Assembly: GCA_040880285.1 (NCBI GenBank)
Contig: JBBDIT010000050.1
Location: 1-64,000, forward strand
Length of the DNA stretch: 64,000 nt
DNA from: JANQJA01 sp040880285
Lineage (GTDB): Bacteria > Pseudomonadota > Gammaproteobacteria > Pseudomonadales > Azotimanducaceae
Direction of reading: 5' to 3'
The notes beneath the pieces are model-generated. The model made no database searches, was not told the origin of the DNA, and saw nothing but the letters and a program-made list of their open reading frames with translations. The translations under genes and the position numbers were made by a program. Each line of letters starts with the position of its first letter. Position 1 is the stretch's first letter. Below are positions 50,970 through 58,971 of this stretch, piece after piece.

Positions 50970-51817
50970 ATGCAACTTGTGATTACAGGCGCAAACGGCC
51001 ACCTGGGTCGTCGCCTGATTGCGCGTCTGAGCGACGATGTGGTTGTGCGTGCGGTGGTACGTTCCGAAAGTGCGAAGGCCGCCCTGGTGTCAGAGTTTGG
51101 TAGCGATCTCGATATCCATATTGTCGATTACCAGGATGCACAAGCGCTTGAAAGGGCAATCACCGGCTACGATGTCGCTGTCCACCTGGTAGGCATCATC
51201 AAAGAAGGAAGGACGAATACCTTTGAAGCGGCTCACGTGGATGCATCCCAGGCACTGGTTGTTGCTGCCCGGCAAACCGGCTTGTCTCACATTGTGTACC
51301 TGAGCCTGGTGGGCAGTAGCGAGAGCTCATCCAACCCCTGCTTCGCGTCACGTGGTCGTGCGGAGCGCATCTTGTTGGACGGTGCACCGACTGTAACGCT
51401 GATTCGTGTGCCCATGGTATTGGGGGAAGGTGATTATGCCGCCGCGGCCCTGGGCAGGCAGGCCGCTTCAAGGATTGTATTCACCTTTCGGGCATCGAGC
51501 CTCGAACAACCGATTTATGCTGGCGATGTCATCGAAGCGCTGGTCAACTCGTTAACCGCCGAATCGACCCGCTGCCTTACCCTGGCCGGTCCCGAATCCC
51601 TCACCCGGCGGGCACTGATTGCGCGTGCCAGTGGTGCACTTCAAGTTCCACCGCCAATGGTCGTCTCACTGCCGCTTACACTGGGCATGTGGGTGGCCAG
51701 ATTGCTTGAACGCTTACCCGCACCGCCCGTGACTCGCGCCATGCTGGGCGTACTGGATCATGATGATGCGGTGGATGGCGAGCCGGGCGCAGACGCGCTC
51801 GGTATTGAACTCACTCC
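50970..51817 (+). CDS. NmrA/NDUFA9-like NAD(P)-binding Rossmann protein, 3' truncated by gap
   Basis: About 282 residues of an atypical short-chain dehydrogenase. The cofactor motif is VITGANGHLGRRLIARL at the N-terminus, then VVRAVVRSES, an NmrA-like VAVHLVGIIKEGRTNTFEAAHVD, and the later GEGDYAAAALGRQ and YAGDVIEAL. This is the complex I 39-kDa/NmrA-like branch that often acts as a sensor, assembly factor or oxidoreductase without the classical Tyr-Lys pair. The C-terminus lies in the gap. It starts 4 nt after the exported small protein. Confidence 0.8.
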
Positions 51818-51917
51818 NNNNNNNNNNNNNNNNNNNNNNNNNNNNNNNNNNNNNNNNNNNNNNNNNNNNNNNNNNNNNNNNNNNNNNNNNNNNNNNNNNN
51901 NNNNNNNNNNNNNNNNN
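51818..51917. other. Assembly gap (100 N)
   Basis: Exactly 100 N joining the C-terminal part of the NmrA-like gene to the interior of a hotdog dehydratase gene. Real missing length is unknown. Confidence 0.98.
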
Positions 51918-51918
51918 A

Positions 51919-52329
51919 GCGCCACCCATCTCCCGATCCGATATCCGTAAGTGGGCCATTGCCACCTACTGGCCGGAAAAGCCGCCGCGAATATACTGGG
52001 ACGAGGACTATGCGAAGACAACTCGCCATGGCGGTATCATCGCGCCACCGGACTTTAATCCATTTGCCTGGCCGGTCGAGCGACCTACCAGGCCCGCAGG
52101 TGGTGGTGCCGGCGGTCGGGGCAGGACCGGGCTCAATGGCGGTCAAACAGACACCTACGGTGTGCCAATGCGACCCGGTGATGTGATCCATTCACGTAGC
52201 CGCCTGAAGGAATGGAACGAGCGTCAGGGCAGAATGGGGTTGATGCTCTATACGTTTACCGAAACCGAGTGGCTCAACCAGAATGACGAATTGGTCCGCA
52301 CACGGATTTCTACCGGTATTCGCTATTAG
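51919..52329 (+). CDS. FAS1-like hotdog dehydratase, 5' truncated
   Basis: About 136 residues open from the gap edge: SRSDIRKWAIATYWPEKPPRIY is the start of the N-terminal hotdog strand and helix of MaoC/FAS1-like dehydratases, and the HGGIIAPPDFNPFAWPVE segment resembles the usual His-Gly region. The end reads WNERQGRMGLMLYTFTETEW. Such half-size hotdog proteins often pair with a MaoC subunit to form a heteromeric enoyl-CoA hydratase, and a MaoC-like gene follows 39 nt downstream. The missing N-terminus is in the gap. Confidence 0.75.
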   Translation, partial: APPISRSDIRKWAIATYWPEKPPRIYWDEDYAKTTRHGGIIAPPDFNPFAWPVERPTRPAGGGAGGRGRTGLNGGQTDTYGVPMRPGDVIHSRSRLKEWNERQGRMGLMLYTFTETEWLNQNDELVRTRISTGIRY

Positions 52330-52368
52330 AGGAAATGACATCACATTAGCAAGAACAGGAGATTGGGA

Positions 52369-52800
52369 ATGAGTGTTACTGTTTTTTATGAAGATATCAG
52401 CGTGGGTGATGACATCCCTGCATGGTCCAGGGAAACCGATTTTATGAACTGGAACCGTTATGCCGCGGTCAATGATGAGTTTGTGCCATTTCATATGGAT
52501 GACGAGGCCGGTCGGGCGGCCAAAAATGAGCAGGGTGCCTTCGGTATGGGTAACTTGCGATATGCTTATATCGTCAATGCGCTGCGTGACTGGATCGGTG
52601 ATGAAGCCGAAATTCGTGAAGTCGGTTGCCAGTATCGTGTGATCAATCAAAAAAAAGATGTACTGACCGTGGTAGGAAAGGTGACCGAAAAGATCACGCA
52701 GGATGGCGAAAACCTGGTCAAGCTCGAAACCAATGTAATCAATCAGAAGGGTGAGTCGACCTGTCCTGGTCACGCCATCGTCGTTCTGCCCAACCAATAG
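52369..52800 (+). CDS. MaoC-like dehydratase subunit
   Basis: A 143-residue hotdog protein: VFYEDISVGDDIPAWSRETDFMNWNRYAAVNDEFVPFHMDDE corresponds in outline to the N-terminal strand, hotdog helix and active-site region of MaoC proteins, with FGMGNLRYAYIVNALRDWIG after it. The usual D-x4-H pattern is approximated by the NDEFVPFH segment. The ATG at 52369 follows GGGA. It lies directly after the truncated FAS1-like gene and 3 nt before the aminotransferase, so the three may be one operon acting on CoA intermediates. Confidence 0.78.
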   Translation: MSVTVFYEDISVGDDIPAWSRETDFMNWNRYAAVNDEFVPFHMDDEAGRAAKNEQGAFGMGNLRYAYIVNALRDWIGDEAEIREVGCQYRVINQKKDVLTVVGKVTEKITQDGENLVKLETNVINQKGESTCPGHAIVVLPNQ

Positions 52801-52803
52801 GTA

Positions 52804-53974
52804 ATGGTGTCCCGTTTACCCTATAGCGCTGTCAGTGTCCGGTTGGAAGCTCCGTCAAGTGATGTCTGGGCGGTCCACTATGAGGCACTGGAACGTCAAG
52901 GCAGAGGCGACGACATTATCGTCCTGAGTGTTGGTGACCCGGATTTTCCAACCCCTCACGAGATTACCAATTACCTGGTTCAACAGGTACACAAGGGTCG
53001 GACGCATTACTCGCCGGCTGGTGGGGAGCCGGTACTCCTGAATGCGCTGGCTGATCTTGAGACCCGGGTTGAAGGACGTTCCATCAAGGCCTCGGAGTTT
53101 ACCGTATTCCCAGGCGCAACCGCGGCACTTTACTGTGTCTTTGCTTCGATTCTCGATGAAGGAGACGAGGTGATCATCCCGGAACCCATGTACATTGGTT
53201 ACCACGGGATCTTTGATGCCCTCGGCGTCCGGATTATTGCCGTACCGCTGGATGATCGCCATGAATTTAGCCTGGACACAGACCAGGTCATGGACGCGGT
53301 CAGTGAGCGGACGCGGGCGGTATTGGTCAATACGCCCGGAAATCCCTGTGGCAATATTTTACCGGGTGCTGCGCTTGAGGCACTTGCAGCGCGATGTGCC
53401 GACAAGAACCTCTGGCTCGTGTGTGATGAGGTGTATTCGCTATTTACGTACGATGAACCCCATACCTCGTTGCTTAAAGCGGCATCGTCGCTCGAAAATG
53501 TGGTGGTGATCGACAGCCTCTCAAAGTCACACGCCATGAGCGGCTGGCGCATTGGCTGGGCTTTTGCCCCGGAGCCACTGACGGCGAAGTTACATCGATA
53601 TTGTGGTGCGGTTTTCTTCGGTTGTTCCCAGTTCATCCAGGATGCATCGGCATTCGCATTGTCGCACAATGCGCCTCATATCCTTGCCATGCGTAGCGAA
53701 TACAGAAAGCGCCGGGACCACGTGGTCGAGCGAGTGGCGAGAATGAATAATCTGCACTGCTTTGCACCGGGTGCAGGCATGTTCGTGATGCTTAACGTTT
53801 CGGCCTGCAGTGAGAGCGGCGATCAATTTGCACGTCGACTACTCGATGAAGCAGGGGTATCGGTAATCCCCGGTGCCGGATTCGGTGCCAATACCCGCGA
53901 TTATGTGAGGCTGGGGTTAACCCAACCGATCAACGTCTTGTCGGATGCATTCGACAGGATAGAAAAAATTGTCT
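52804..53974 (+). CDS. Class I/II aminotransferase (AruH-like), 3' truncated by gap
   Basis: About 390 residues, nearly the whole of a fold-type I PLP aminotransferase. Signatures are VGDPDFPTPHEITNYLVQQV, HYSPAGGEPVLLNALADLE, NTPGNPCGNILP, and the Schiff-base lysine Lys241 in SLSKSHAMSGWRIGWAFAPE. It ends in YVRLGLTQPINVLSDAFDRIEKI, close to the natural C-terminus, so only a few residues are missing. Arginine-pyruvate transaminase (AruH) is the nearest named type I recognise; aspartate or aromatic specificity cannot be excluded. It starts 3 nt after the MaoC-like gene. Confidence 0.85.
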
Positions 53975-54074
53975 NNNNNNNNNNNNNNNNNNNNNNNNNN
54001 NNNNNNNNNNNNNNNNNNNNNNNNNNNNNNNNNNNNNNNNNNNNNNNNNNNNNNNNNNNNNNNNNNNNNNNNNN
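53975..54074. other. Assembly gap (100 N)
   Basis: Exactly 100 N. The right edge falls on the codon of the catalytic Ser of the following beta-lactamase-fold protein, and the left edge is near the C-terminus of the aminotransferase. Missing length is unknown. Confidence 0.98.
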
Positions 54075-55073
54075 TCGATGAGCAAACCCATTACCTCGGT
54101 TGCGCTCATGCAACTCTATGAGCAGGGTCATTTCCAGTTGAATGACCCTGTGTATCGCTTTATTCCGGAGTGGCGGGACCATAAGGTCTGGGTATCTGGA
54201 GAGGGTGAGGGCATGGAATTAAAGGCGCCGGATCGACCTATGACGTTTCGCCATGTCCTGTCGCACAGCGGCGGAATTACCTATGGTAATGGCAGTCATC
54301 CGGTGGATCGTGTGTATCGCGACCACAAAGTGAACCGGGGTAAAGGCGAGACGCTGGATACATTCGTTAAAAAGCTGGCCAGGGTACCGCTTCGCTATGA
54401 GCCGGGTGAACGCTGGATGTACTCCCTGTCGACAGATGTGTGTGGCGCCCTGGTGGAGATTATTTCAGGCCAACCATTCGACCAGTACCTTGACGACCAC
54501 ATTTTTGGTCCGCTCGGTATGAATGACACGGCATTTTATGTAGCAGAAGACAAGATCGATCGATTCACAGCGAATTATCGCCGCAACCGCGACAAGACCC
54601 TATCTGTGGTTGACGATCCATTGGAAAGTACGTATCTGTCTGATCCTTCTTTCAAAAGTGGAGGTGGCGGCCTGACCGGTACTACCCGGGATTATTATCG
54701 TTTCTGTGAAATGTTGCGCCGTGGTGGTGAGTTGGATGGCGAGCGAATCCTTGGGCCCAGAACCATCGATCTCATGCGCCGGAATCACCTGAAAAATGGT
54801 CAGGACCTGACCCAGCTGGCCATCGGTACTTTTTCCGAGACTGCCAACGAAGGCGTAGGGTTCGGGCTTGGATTCGCAATGACTCTGGGCGAGGTCGAGG
54901 CTGGTGGTATGGGCAACGGTGACTATTACTGGGGCGGTGCCGCCTCTACCATTTTCTGGGTTGACCCGAATGAGGATCTGGTGGTGATTTTCATGACCCA
55001 ATTGATGCCATCCGCGACATTCAATTTTCGCGGGCAGCTAAAAAATATCGTCTACGCGTCTATAGAAGACTGA
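54075..55073 (+). CDS. Beta-lactamase family serine hydrolase (class C fold), 5' truncated
   Basis: About 332 residues of a class C-type serine hydrolase. The first codon after the gap is the Ser of the S-x-x-K motif (SMSK), so the N-terminal ~70 residues and any signal peptide are missing. Visible further are QLYEQGHFQLNDPVYRFIPEW, YEPGERWMYSLSTDVCGALVE (with the Tyr of the Y-x-x motif), and GGGGLTGTTRDYYRFCEML. These are typical of esterase or beta-lactamase-related proteins; the substrate is unknown. It is convergent with the MFS gene 17 nt away. Confidence 0.85.
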   Translation, partial: SMSKPITSVALMQLYEQGHFQLNDPVYRFIPEWRDHKVWVSGEGEGMELKAPDRPMTFRHVLSHSGGITYGNGSHPVDRVYRDHKVNRGKGETLDTFVKKLARVPLRYEPGERWMYSLSTDVCGALVEIISGQPFDQYLDDHIFGPLGMNDTAFYVAEDKIDRFTANYRRNRDKTLSVVDDPLESTYLSDPSFKSGGGGLTGTTRDYYRFCEMLRRGGELDGERILGPRTIDLMRRNHLKNGQDLTQLAIGTFSETANEGVGFGLGFAMTLGEVEAGGMGNGDYYWGGAASTIFWVDPNEDLVVIFMTQLMPSATFNFRGQLKNIVYASIED

Positions 55074-55090
55074 CCTGACGATATTGTCCG

Positions 55091-56311
55091 TCAGGTGTTC
55101 GCACCGGCCGCGGCAGGGGAGGTATCCAGTTTCCATAGACTCGACCTGAAGGAAACGATGGTGACGACGACCAGCATGGCGACGGAAGAAACGATGAGCG
55201 CCTGTGACGGCCCCAGCCATTCACACAGGGCCCCGCTTAATAATGCCCCGACCGGACCCGATCCCATAAATGAAAACGAGAAGAATGCCATCATGCGTGC
55301 ACGTTGATCAGGCGGCGCCATTTCCTGCATGGTTGTTCTCGCCATGGTCATTGCAATGCCGCCGCACATGCCCCACAAGAAGATAAACACCACGAGAGAG
55401 TTGAAGCCAAGACCGAGACCAGCGCCTGCAAGGGCAAAGGAACCGATTCCCTGGGCAAGTAACAGCGCCCGGCCCTGACGATGAATGTCCCCGAACTTGA
55501 GTAACACCATGATTGTCAGGACCAGGCCGAGGGAATTGGCGAAGTTGACACCAGCCAGTTCGATGGCTGAACCACCGTAGACGTCCCTGATGACCAGGGG
55601 GATCGTGACAATATAGGAGCCCATGAAGAAAACACCCATGGCGCAATTTTGCATGACCGTGGCGCGCATGTACGGTGATGCCTTCACCGTCAGGAATCCC
55701 TGTACGATGGATCGTTTGATCTGGGTAATCATGCTGTGTTCGAAGCTGGCCGGCGAAACATAAGGCACGTCCAGTTTGAAATAAGCAAAGGTACCCACCA
55801 GCAGAATCACGAACTGCATCATCAGGATGGCCCTCGCCCCCAGGGCATCGGCGAAAGATGCAGCGATGAAGCCGATCATCTGGACGCCGAACTGGATCAT
55901 GGAGACCTGGACTACCCGTCTCTGGATCAGGCCATCGGCCACCAGTGCCAGTAATCCGTCCCTTGCAGGTGTGACCAGCGCCTGGGCACAGCCCATCAGA
56001 ACGGCGAAGATGATCACGGCACCATAGGTAAGTTCATCGAATACCACAACACAAGTCAGGAACAATGGCGCAATCGATGCAGCCAGTTGTCCCAGCATTG
56101 CAATGCGGCGGCCGCCATAGTGGTCGGCCAGGCTCCCACCAACCAGCATCAGGAGCATGGTGGGCAAGAGCAGGGCCATCTGGGCAATACCCACCATACC
56201 AGGCGACTCGTTCAGCACCATGGTGACCAGCCATGCGAAGACGACGGATTGCATACCAAAGGCAAGGAACCAGGTGCCGGTGGCCAGGAAATAAACGTGC
56301 AAAGGCTTCAT
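55091..56311 (-). CDS. MFS transporter (MFS_3-like)
   Basis: A 406-residue polytopic protein of about 12 helices. It begins MKPLHVYFLATGTWFLAFGMQ, and the loop between helices 2 and 3 carries GGSLADHYGGRRIAMLGQ. The order of helices matches the MFS_3/EntS group, like the protein at 6474-7835 but only distantly similar. Substrate unknown. A second MFS gene lies 57 nt upstream on the same strand and may be cotranscribed. Confidence 0.85.
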   Translation of the reverse strand: MKPLHVYFLATGTWFLAFGMQSVVFAWLVTMVLNESPGMVGIAQMALLLPTMLLMLVGGSLADHYGGRRIAMLGQLAASIAPLFLTCVVVFDELTYGAVIIFAVLMGCAQALVTPARDGLLALVADGLIQRRVVQVSMIQFGVQMIGFIAASFADALGARAILMMQFVILLVGTFAYFKLDVPYVSPASFEHSMITQIKRSIVQGFLTVKASPYMRATVMQNCAMGVFFMGSYIVTIPLVIRDVYGGSAIELAGVNFANSLGLVLTIMVLLKFGDIHRQGRALLLAQGIGSFALAGAGLGLGFNSLVVFIFLWGMCGGIAMTMARTTMQEMAPPDQRARMMAFFSFSFMGSGPVGALLSGALCEWLGPSQALIVSSVAMLVVVTIVSFRSSLWKLDTSPAAAGANT

Positions 56312-56368
56312 GAGTGATCAGGGTAATGGTGCAGCCGGTCAGTATAGCCCAAGAATTGCCGAGTGCGT

Positions 56369-57574
56369 TTATGGATTGTGCTTCTCAAGCGTCTCCGTCA
56401 CCAGCAGAACGATGATGGCAACGCCCATGAAGCCAACCCCGGCTGTGACCGTAAATGCGGTACCAAGAACGAACGTGTTGGCGATATAACCCATCAGGAT
56501 AGGGCCAGCGAAAGAACCCGAATCACCCATGAGTCGCCACACGCCGAGAAACTCCCCGCGTTCCGAGGCTGGCGCAAAATCGGCGCCAAGGGTCATGTTA
56601 ATGCCGCTACCAAGGCCATTGCCGATGCCCGCCAGCATGGCCACGAACATGAGCGTCAGGAAGGTGTCGGTTGATGGAACCAGCAGGACACCGAGCGAGA
56701 GGATGGCGAGGCAACCGGCTGCCGCAAATTTGCGGCCCCAGTTATCCATGATGTAGCCGGCGATCGGGAACAGGGTCATATCTATCGAAGCCGCGGCGCC
56801 CACAATCAGTCCAATATCAGAGGGATCCAGGCCCATCGACTCACCCCACAGGGGAATGAGCAGCTGTCGACCGGCCCGCAGTACGGTCAGGAACAGGATG
56901 GCGACGCCGGCGGTGGCGAATATGCGGCGGTGTGCCCTCAATATATGTGGCACGAGCCGCAGCATGCCGGGTGATTCGGCGTGATGACCACGCTTGTTGC
57001 CTTTGACCGAGAAGATGACCAGGACAAATGAGAAGGCGGCGATGATGCTGATGCCGACAAAGACATAGCCAAAACCCAACTGGTCGGCGACAAAGCCGCT
57101 CGCCACGGGTCCGAGCAAATTCCCCAGCCGTTGCAATCCCGCCATGGTCGAGATTGCCTTGCCCCTCTGGTGCATCGGGACCGCCTCACTGATGTGTGTG
57201 AGCCGGGCCAGTAGCCAGGTGGACATGGCACCACCGAACAGGAATGCGGCGGCGGCCAGTGCTCCGGCGGATTCGACCTGGCTGGCTAACAGACCCGTGA
57301 GTGCCATCACTCCGACGCCCATCAACATGGTGTACTTGTCACCGAGTCGAGCAGCAGCATAGCCCGCCGGCACGTCCACCGTCATATTCCCCAGTCCGCG
57401 CATTGCGAAGACGATCGCTGCCGCGGCAGCACCTGCACCGAGGTCAAGGGCGAAGAGTGGCAGGATCAGCAGGACGCTACCCTGGCAGATCGACATCAAG
57501 AAGGACGGTAGATATACCGAAAATAGCAGTGATCGGTACATCTCCCAGGTCGTCATGGCGGATGAATCAGGCAT
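56369..57574 (-). CDS. MFS transporter (multidrug-type)
   Basis: A 401-residue polytopic protein of about 12 helices. It starts MPDSSAMTTWEMYRSLLFSVYLPSFLMS, and helix 2/3 has DVPAGYAAARLGDKYTMLMG in place of the usual signature. The later IAGYIMDNWGRKFAAAGC loop between helices 8 and 9 is a second MFS signature. The layout suggests a drug:H+ antiporter, but the substrate is not known. ATG at 57574 and at 57556 are both possible starts. Nothing but a short intergenic region and a terminator separates it from the small gene at 57756. Confidence 0.85.
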   Translation of the reverse strand: MPDSSAMTTWEMYRSLLFSVYLPSFLMSICQGSVLLILPLFALDLGAGAAAAAIVFAMRGLGNMTVDVPAGYAAARLGDKYTMLMGVGVMALTGLLASQVESAGALAAAAFLFGGAMSTWLLARLTHISEAVPMHQRGKAISTMAGLQRLGNLLGPVASGFVADQLGFGYVFVGISIIAAFSFVLVIFSVKGNKRGHHAESPGMLRLVPHILRAHRRIFATAGVAILFLTVLRAGRQLLIPLWGESMGLDPSDIGLIVGAAASIDMTLFPIAGYIMDNWGRKFAAAGCLAILSLGVLLVPSTDTFLTLMFVAMLAGIGNGLGSGINMTLGADFAPASERGEFLGVWRLMGDSGSFAGPILMGYIANTFVLGTAFTVTAGVGFMGVAIIVLLVTETLEKHNP

Positions 57575-57681
57575 GAAATGCTGGCTTATTTTTATTGTTT
57601 ATAGCTTCTTCGCGGGTGGGCATGCAAATCCCCCTGCAAGTGAATCGACGTTGATTCGTGTCTCAAACCTGAAGTAGACGT

Positions 57682-57708
57682 AAAAGGCCGACGATAAGTC
57701 GGCCTTTT
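57682..57708. terminator. Bidirectional intrinsic terminator
   Basis: An 11-bp perfect stem AAAAGGCCGAC / GTCGGCCTTTT with the loop GATAA; a T-run lies at the 3' side on either strand. It is 48 nt past the stop of the - strand small gene at 57756-57947 and in front of the - strand MFS gene, so it most probably ends that small transcript. Confidence 0.9.
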
Positions 57709-57755
57709 AGAAGAAAGATTTTCTTGCCTTGACTGGTTTCCCGGTCGCGTGGATA

Positions 57756-57947
57756 TCAGGCAGCCTGGTCCAGGTCATCCTGGTTTGCCTCATCGTTTCC
57801 GGCTACCAGTGCCGATGGCTCTTGTACCTTCCGGTTTTGTTCCTGTCGCATCAATCGCTCGCTCCTGATCAGCTCAAGTACCATTGGATCGAGTGCGCCA
57901 TAGGCCATGTGCGTGAAATGCAGTCCGAGTTTCATAAAGTTAAACAA
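57756..57947 (-). CDS. Small protein of unknown function (63 residues, TTG start)
   Basis: The start is a TTG at 57947 with AGGAG exactly 6 nt upstream (57958-57954). The frame continues upstream to an ATG at 58016, but that has no ribosome site, and the ATG at 57935 lies too far from the AGGAG. The protein, beginning MFNFMKLGLHFTHMAYG, has a hydrophobic N-terminal part, a middle helix DPMVLELIRSERLMRQEQN, and an acidic Asn/Asp/Gln-rich tail. No family is recognised. A strong terminator 48 nt downstream supports a monocistronic transcript, and a stem-loop lies 45-62 nt upstream of the start. Confidence 0.6.
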   Translation of the reverse strand: MFNFMKLGLHFTHMAYGALDPMVLELIRSERLMRQEQNRKVQEPSALVAGNDEANQDDLDQAA

Positions 57948-57991
57948 TTTGGGCTCCTGGGATTTGTGAAGTGCTGTTATGGGGGCAGTGA

Positions 57992-58009
57992 CCGGCTTTT
58001 TCAAGCCGG
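57992..58009. other. Stem-loop upstream of the small TTG-start gene
   Basis: A 7-bp stem CCGGCTT / AAGCCGG with the loop TTTC, 45-62 nt upstream of the TTG start and so likely in the 5' leader. No T-run follows, so it is not an evident terminator; it may affect leader folding. Confidence 0.35.
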
Positions 58010-58156
58010 GGGTCATTTAGAAAGTCGCGCATTGTACGGATCCACAAGGGAAATGGATCTTCCATAATTACTGTTGATGGGAGGGGTATGGCCGGATTGA
58101 TCGGCTATCGCCAATGTGTTCACATAGCACCCTGATTAAGGTAAGGATATTCGGTC

Positions 58157-58540
58157 ATGCAGTGTCCCAAGTGTGATAGCGGCGAAATGGTAATGGTCCA
58201 CAATGACGGTGTACGTATTGATCGATGCGATCACTGTCATGGGCTATATTTTGACCAGTTGACCCGGCAGGACCTGGACCTGGTCGCGGCCCACGCCGAC
58301 CAGATTGACACCGGCGATGAAAATCTTGGCGCCGAGTTCGACGAGATGGTTTATGTCGAGTGCCCGAGATGCTACGCCATTATGGACCAGCGTCTGCTAG
58401 AAGAGCCGGTCAGGATCAGGTTCGAGATCTGCATTGCGTGTCATTCGACTTTTCTGGACGCCGGGGAGTTCCGGGAGTATCTTACGCCCGCCTACCGGGA
58501 ACACTTCGCCGAACTACTGCCCGACGATGCCGGAGCCTAG
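58157..58540 (+). CDS. TFIIB-type zinc-ribbon protein (paralogue of 5299-5706)
   Basis: A 127-residue protein with two zinc-ribbon units: CPKCDSGEM with CDHCHGLYFDQL, and CPRCYAIM with CIACHSTFLDAGEF. It has a full set of Cys in both units, unlike the copy at 5299-5706. AGGA precedes the ATG by about 9 nt. It is oriented with the downstream DUF2946-like and TonB receptor genes, but 77 nt separate them. Function is not known. Confidence 0.8.
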   Translation: MQCPKCDSGEMVMVHNDGVRIDRCDHCHGLYFDQLTRQDLDLVAAHADQIDTGDENLGAEFDEMVYVECPRCYAIMDQRLLEEPVRIRFEICIACHSTFLDAGEFREYLTPAYREHFAELLPDDAGA

Positions 58541-58617
58541 GAACCAGGGCTGGTCCACAATATGCTCGTCTGTAAATTAAAAGTCCCACGATCGATTAGG
58601 GTAACCTCGACCTTGCC

Positions 58618-58923
58618 ATGAACACCTACCTCATGTTCAGTCGCACAAGTTTCCGTAAGCGGTTACTGCACTTCGGTGTTGCGGTCGTGCTATTGCTGGC
58701 TCAGGGTCTGGTGGTCAGTCACGACCATAACCTTGCAACGGATGCGCTGGGTTCCAAGTGCGAGGTTTGCCTGCAGTTATCCGCTCACGACGGCCTTGTG
58801 CCGGATGCCATGGCGACGGTTACCGCCGATGGGATTGGACCGTCATTATCGGTTGCAGTGAGTTTCGATCAGTCGCGCGCCACCTACCAGCCAAAGCCAA
58901 GAGGACCTCCACAAGCTACCTGA
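58618..58923 (+). CDS. Small exported DUF2946-like protein
   Basis: A 101-residue protein with a signal-type helix (FGVAVVLLLAQGLVVS), then HDHNLATDALGSKCEVCLQLSAHD with a His-x-His, a Cys-x2-Cys and a further His, and a C-terminal PRGPPQAT. The layout recalls DUF2946-type small exported proteins that lie before TonB receptors for metals. The His/Cys set could bind a metal. It is 48 nt before the TonB-dependent receptor gene, so they are probably an operon. Confidence 0.65.
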   Translation: MNTYLMFSRTSFRKRLLHFGVAVVLLLAQGLVVSHDHNLATDALGSKCEVCLQLSAHDGLVPDAMATVTADGIGPSLSVAVSFDQSRATYQPKPRGPPQAT

Positions 58924-58971
58924 TATTCAAGTCGATTTTTTTGATTTCAGGAACTTTGGAGGTTGTACTAG

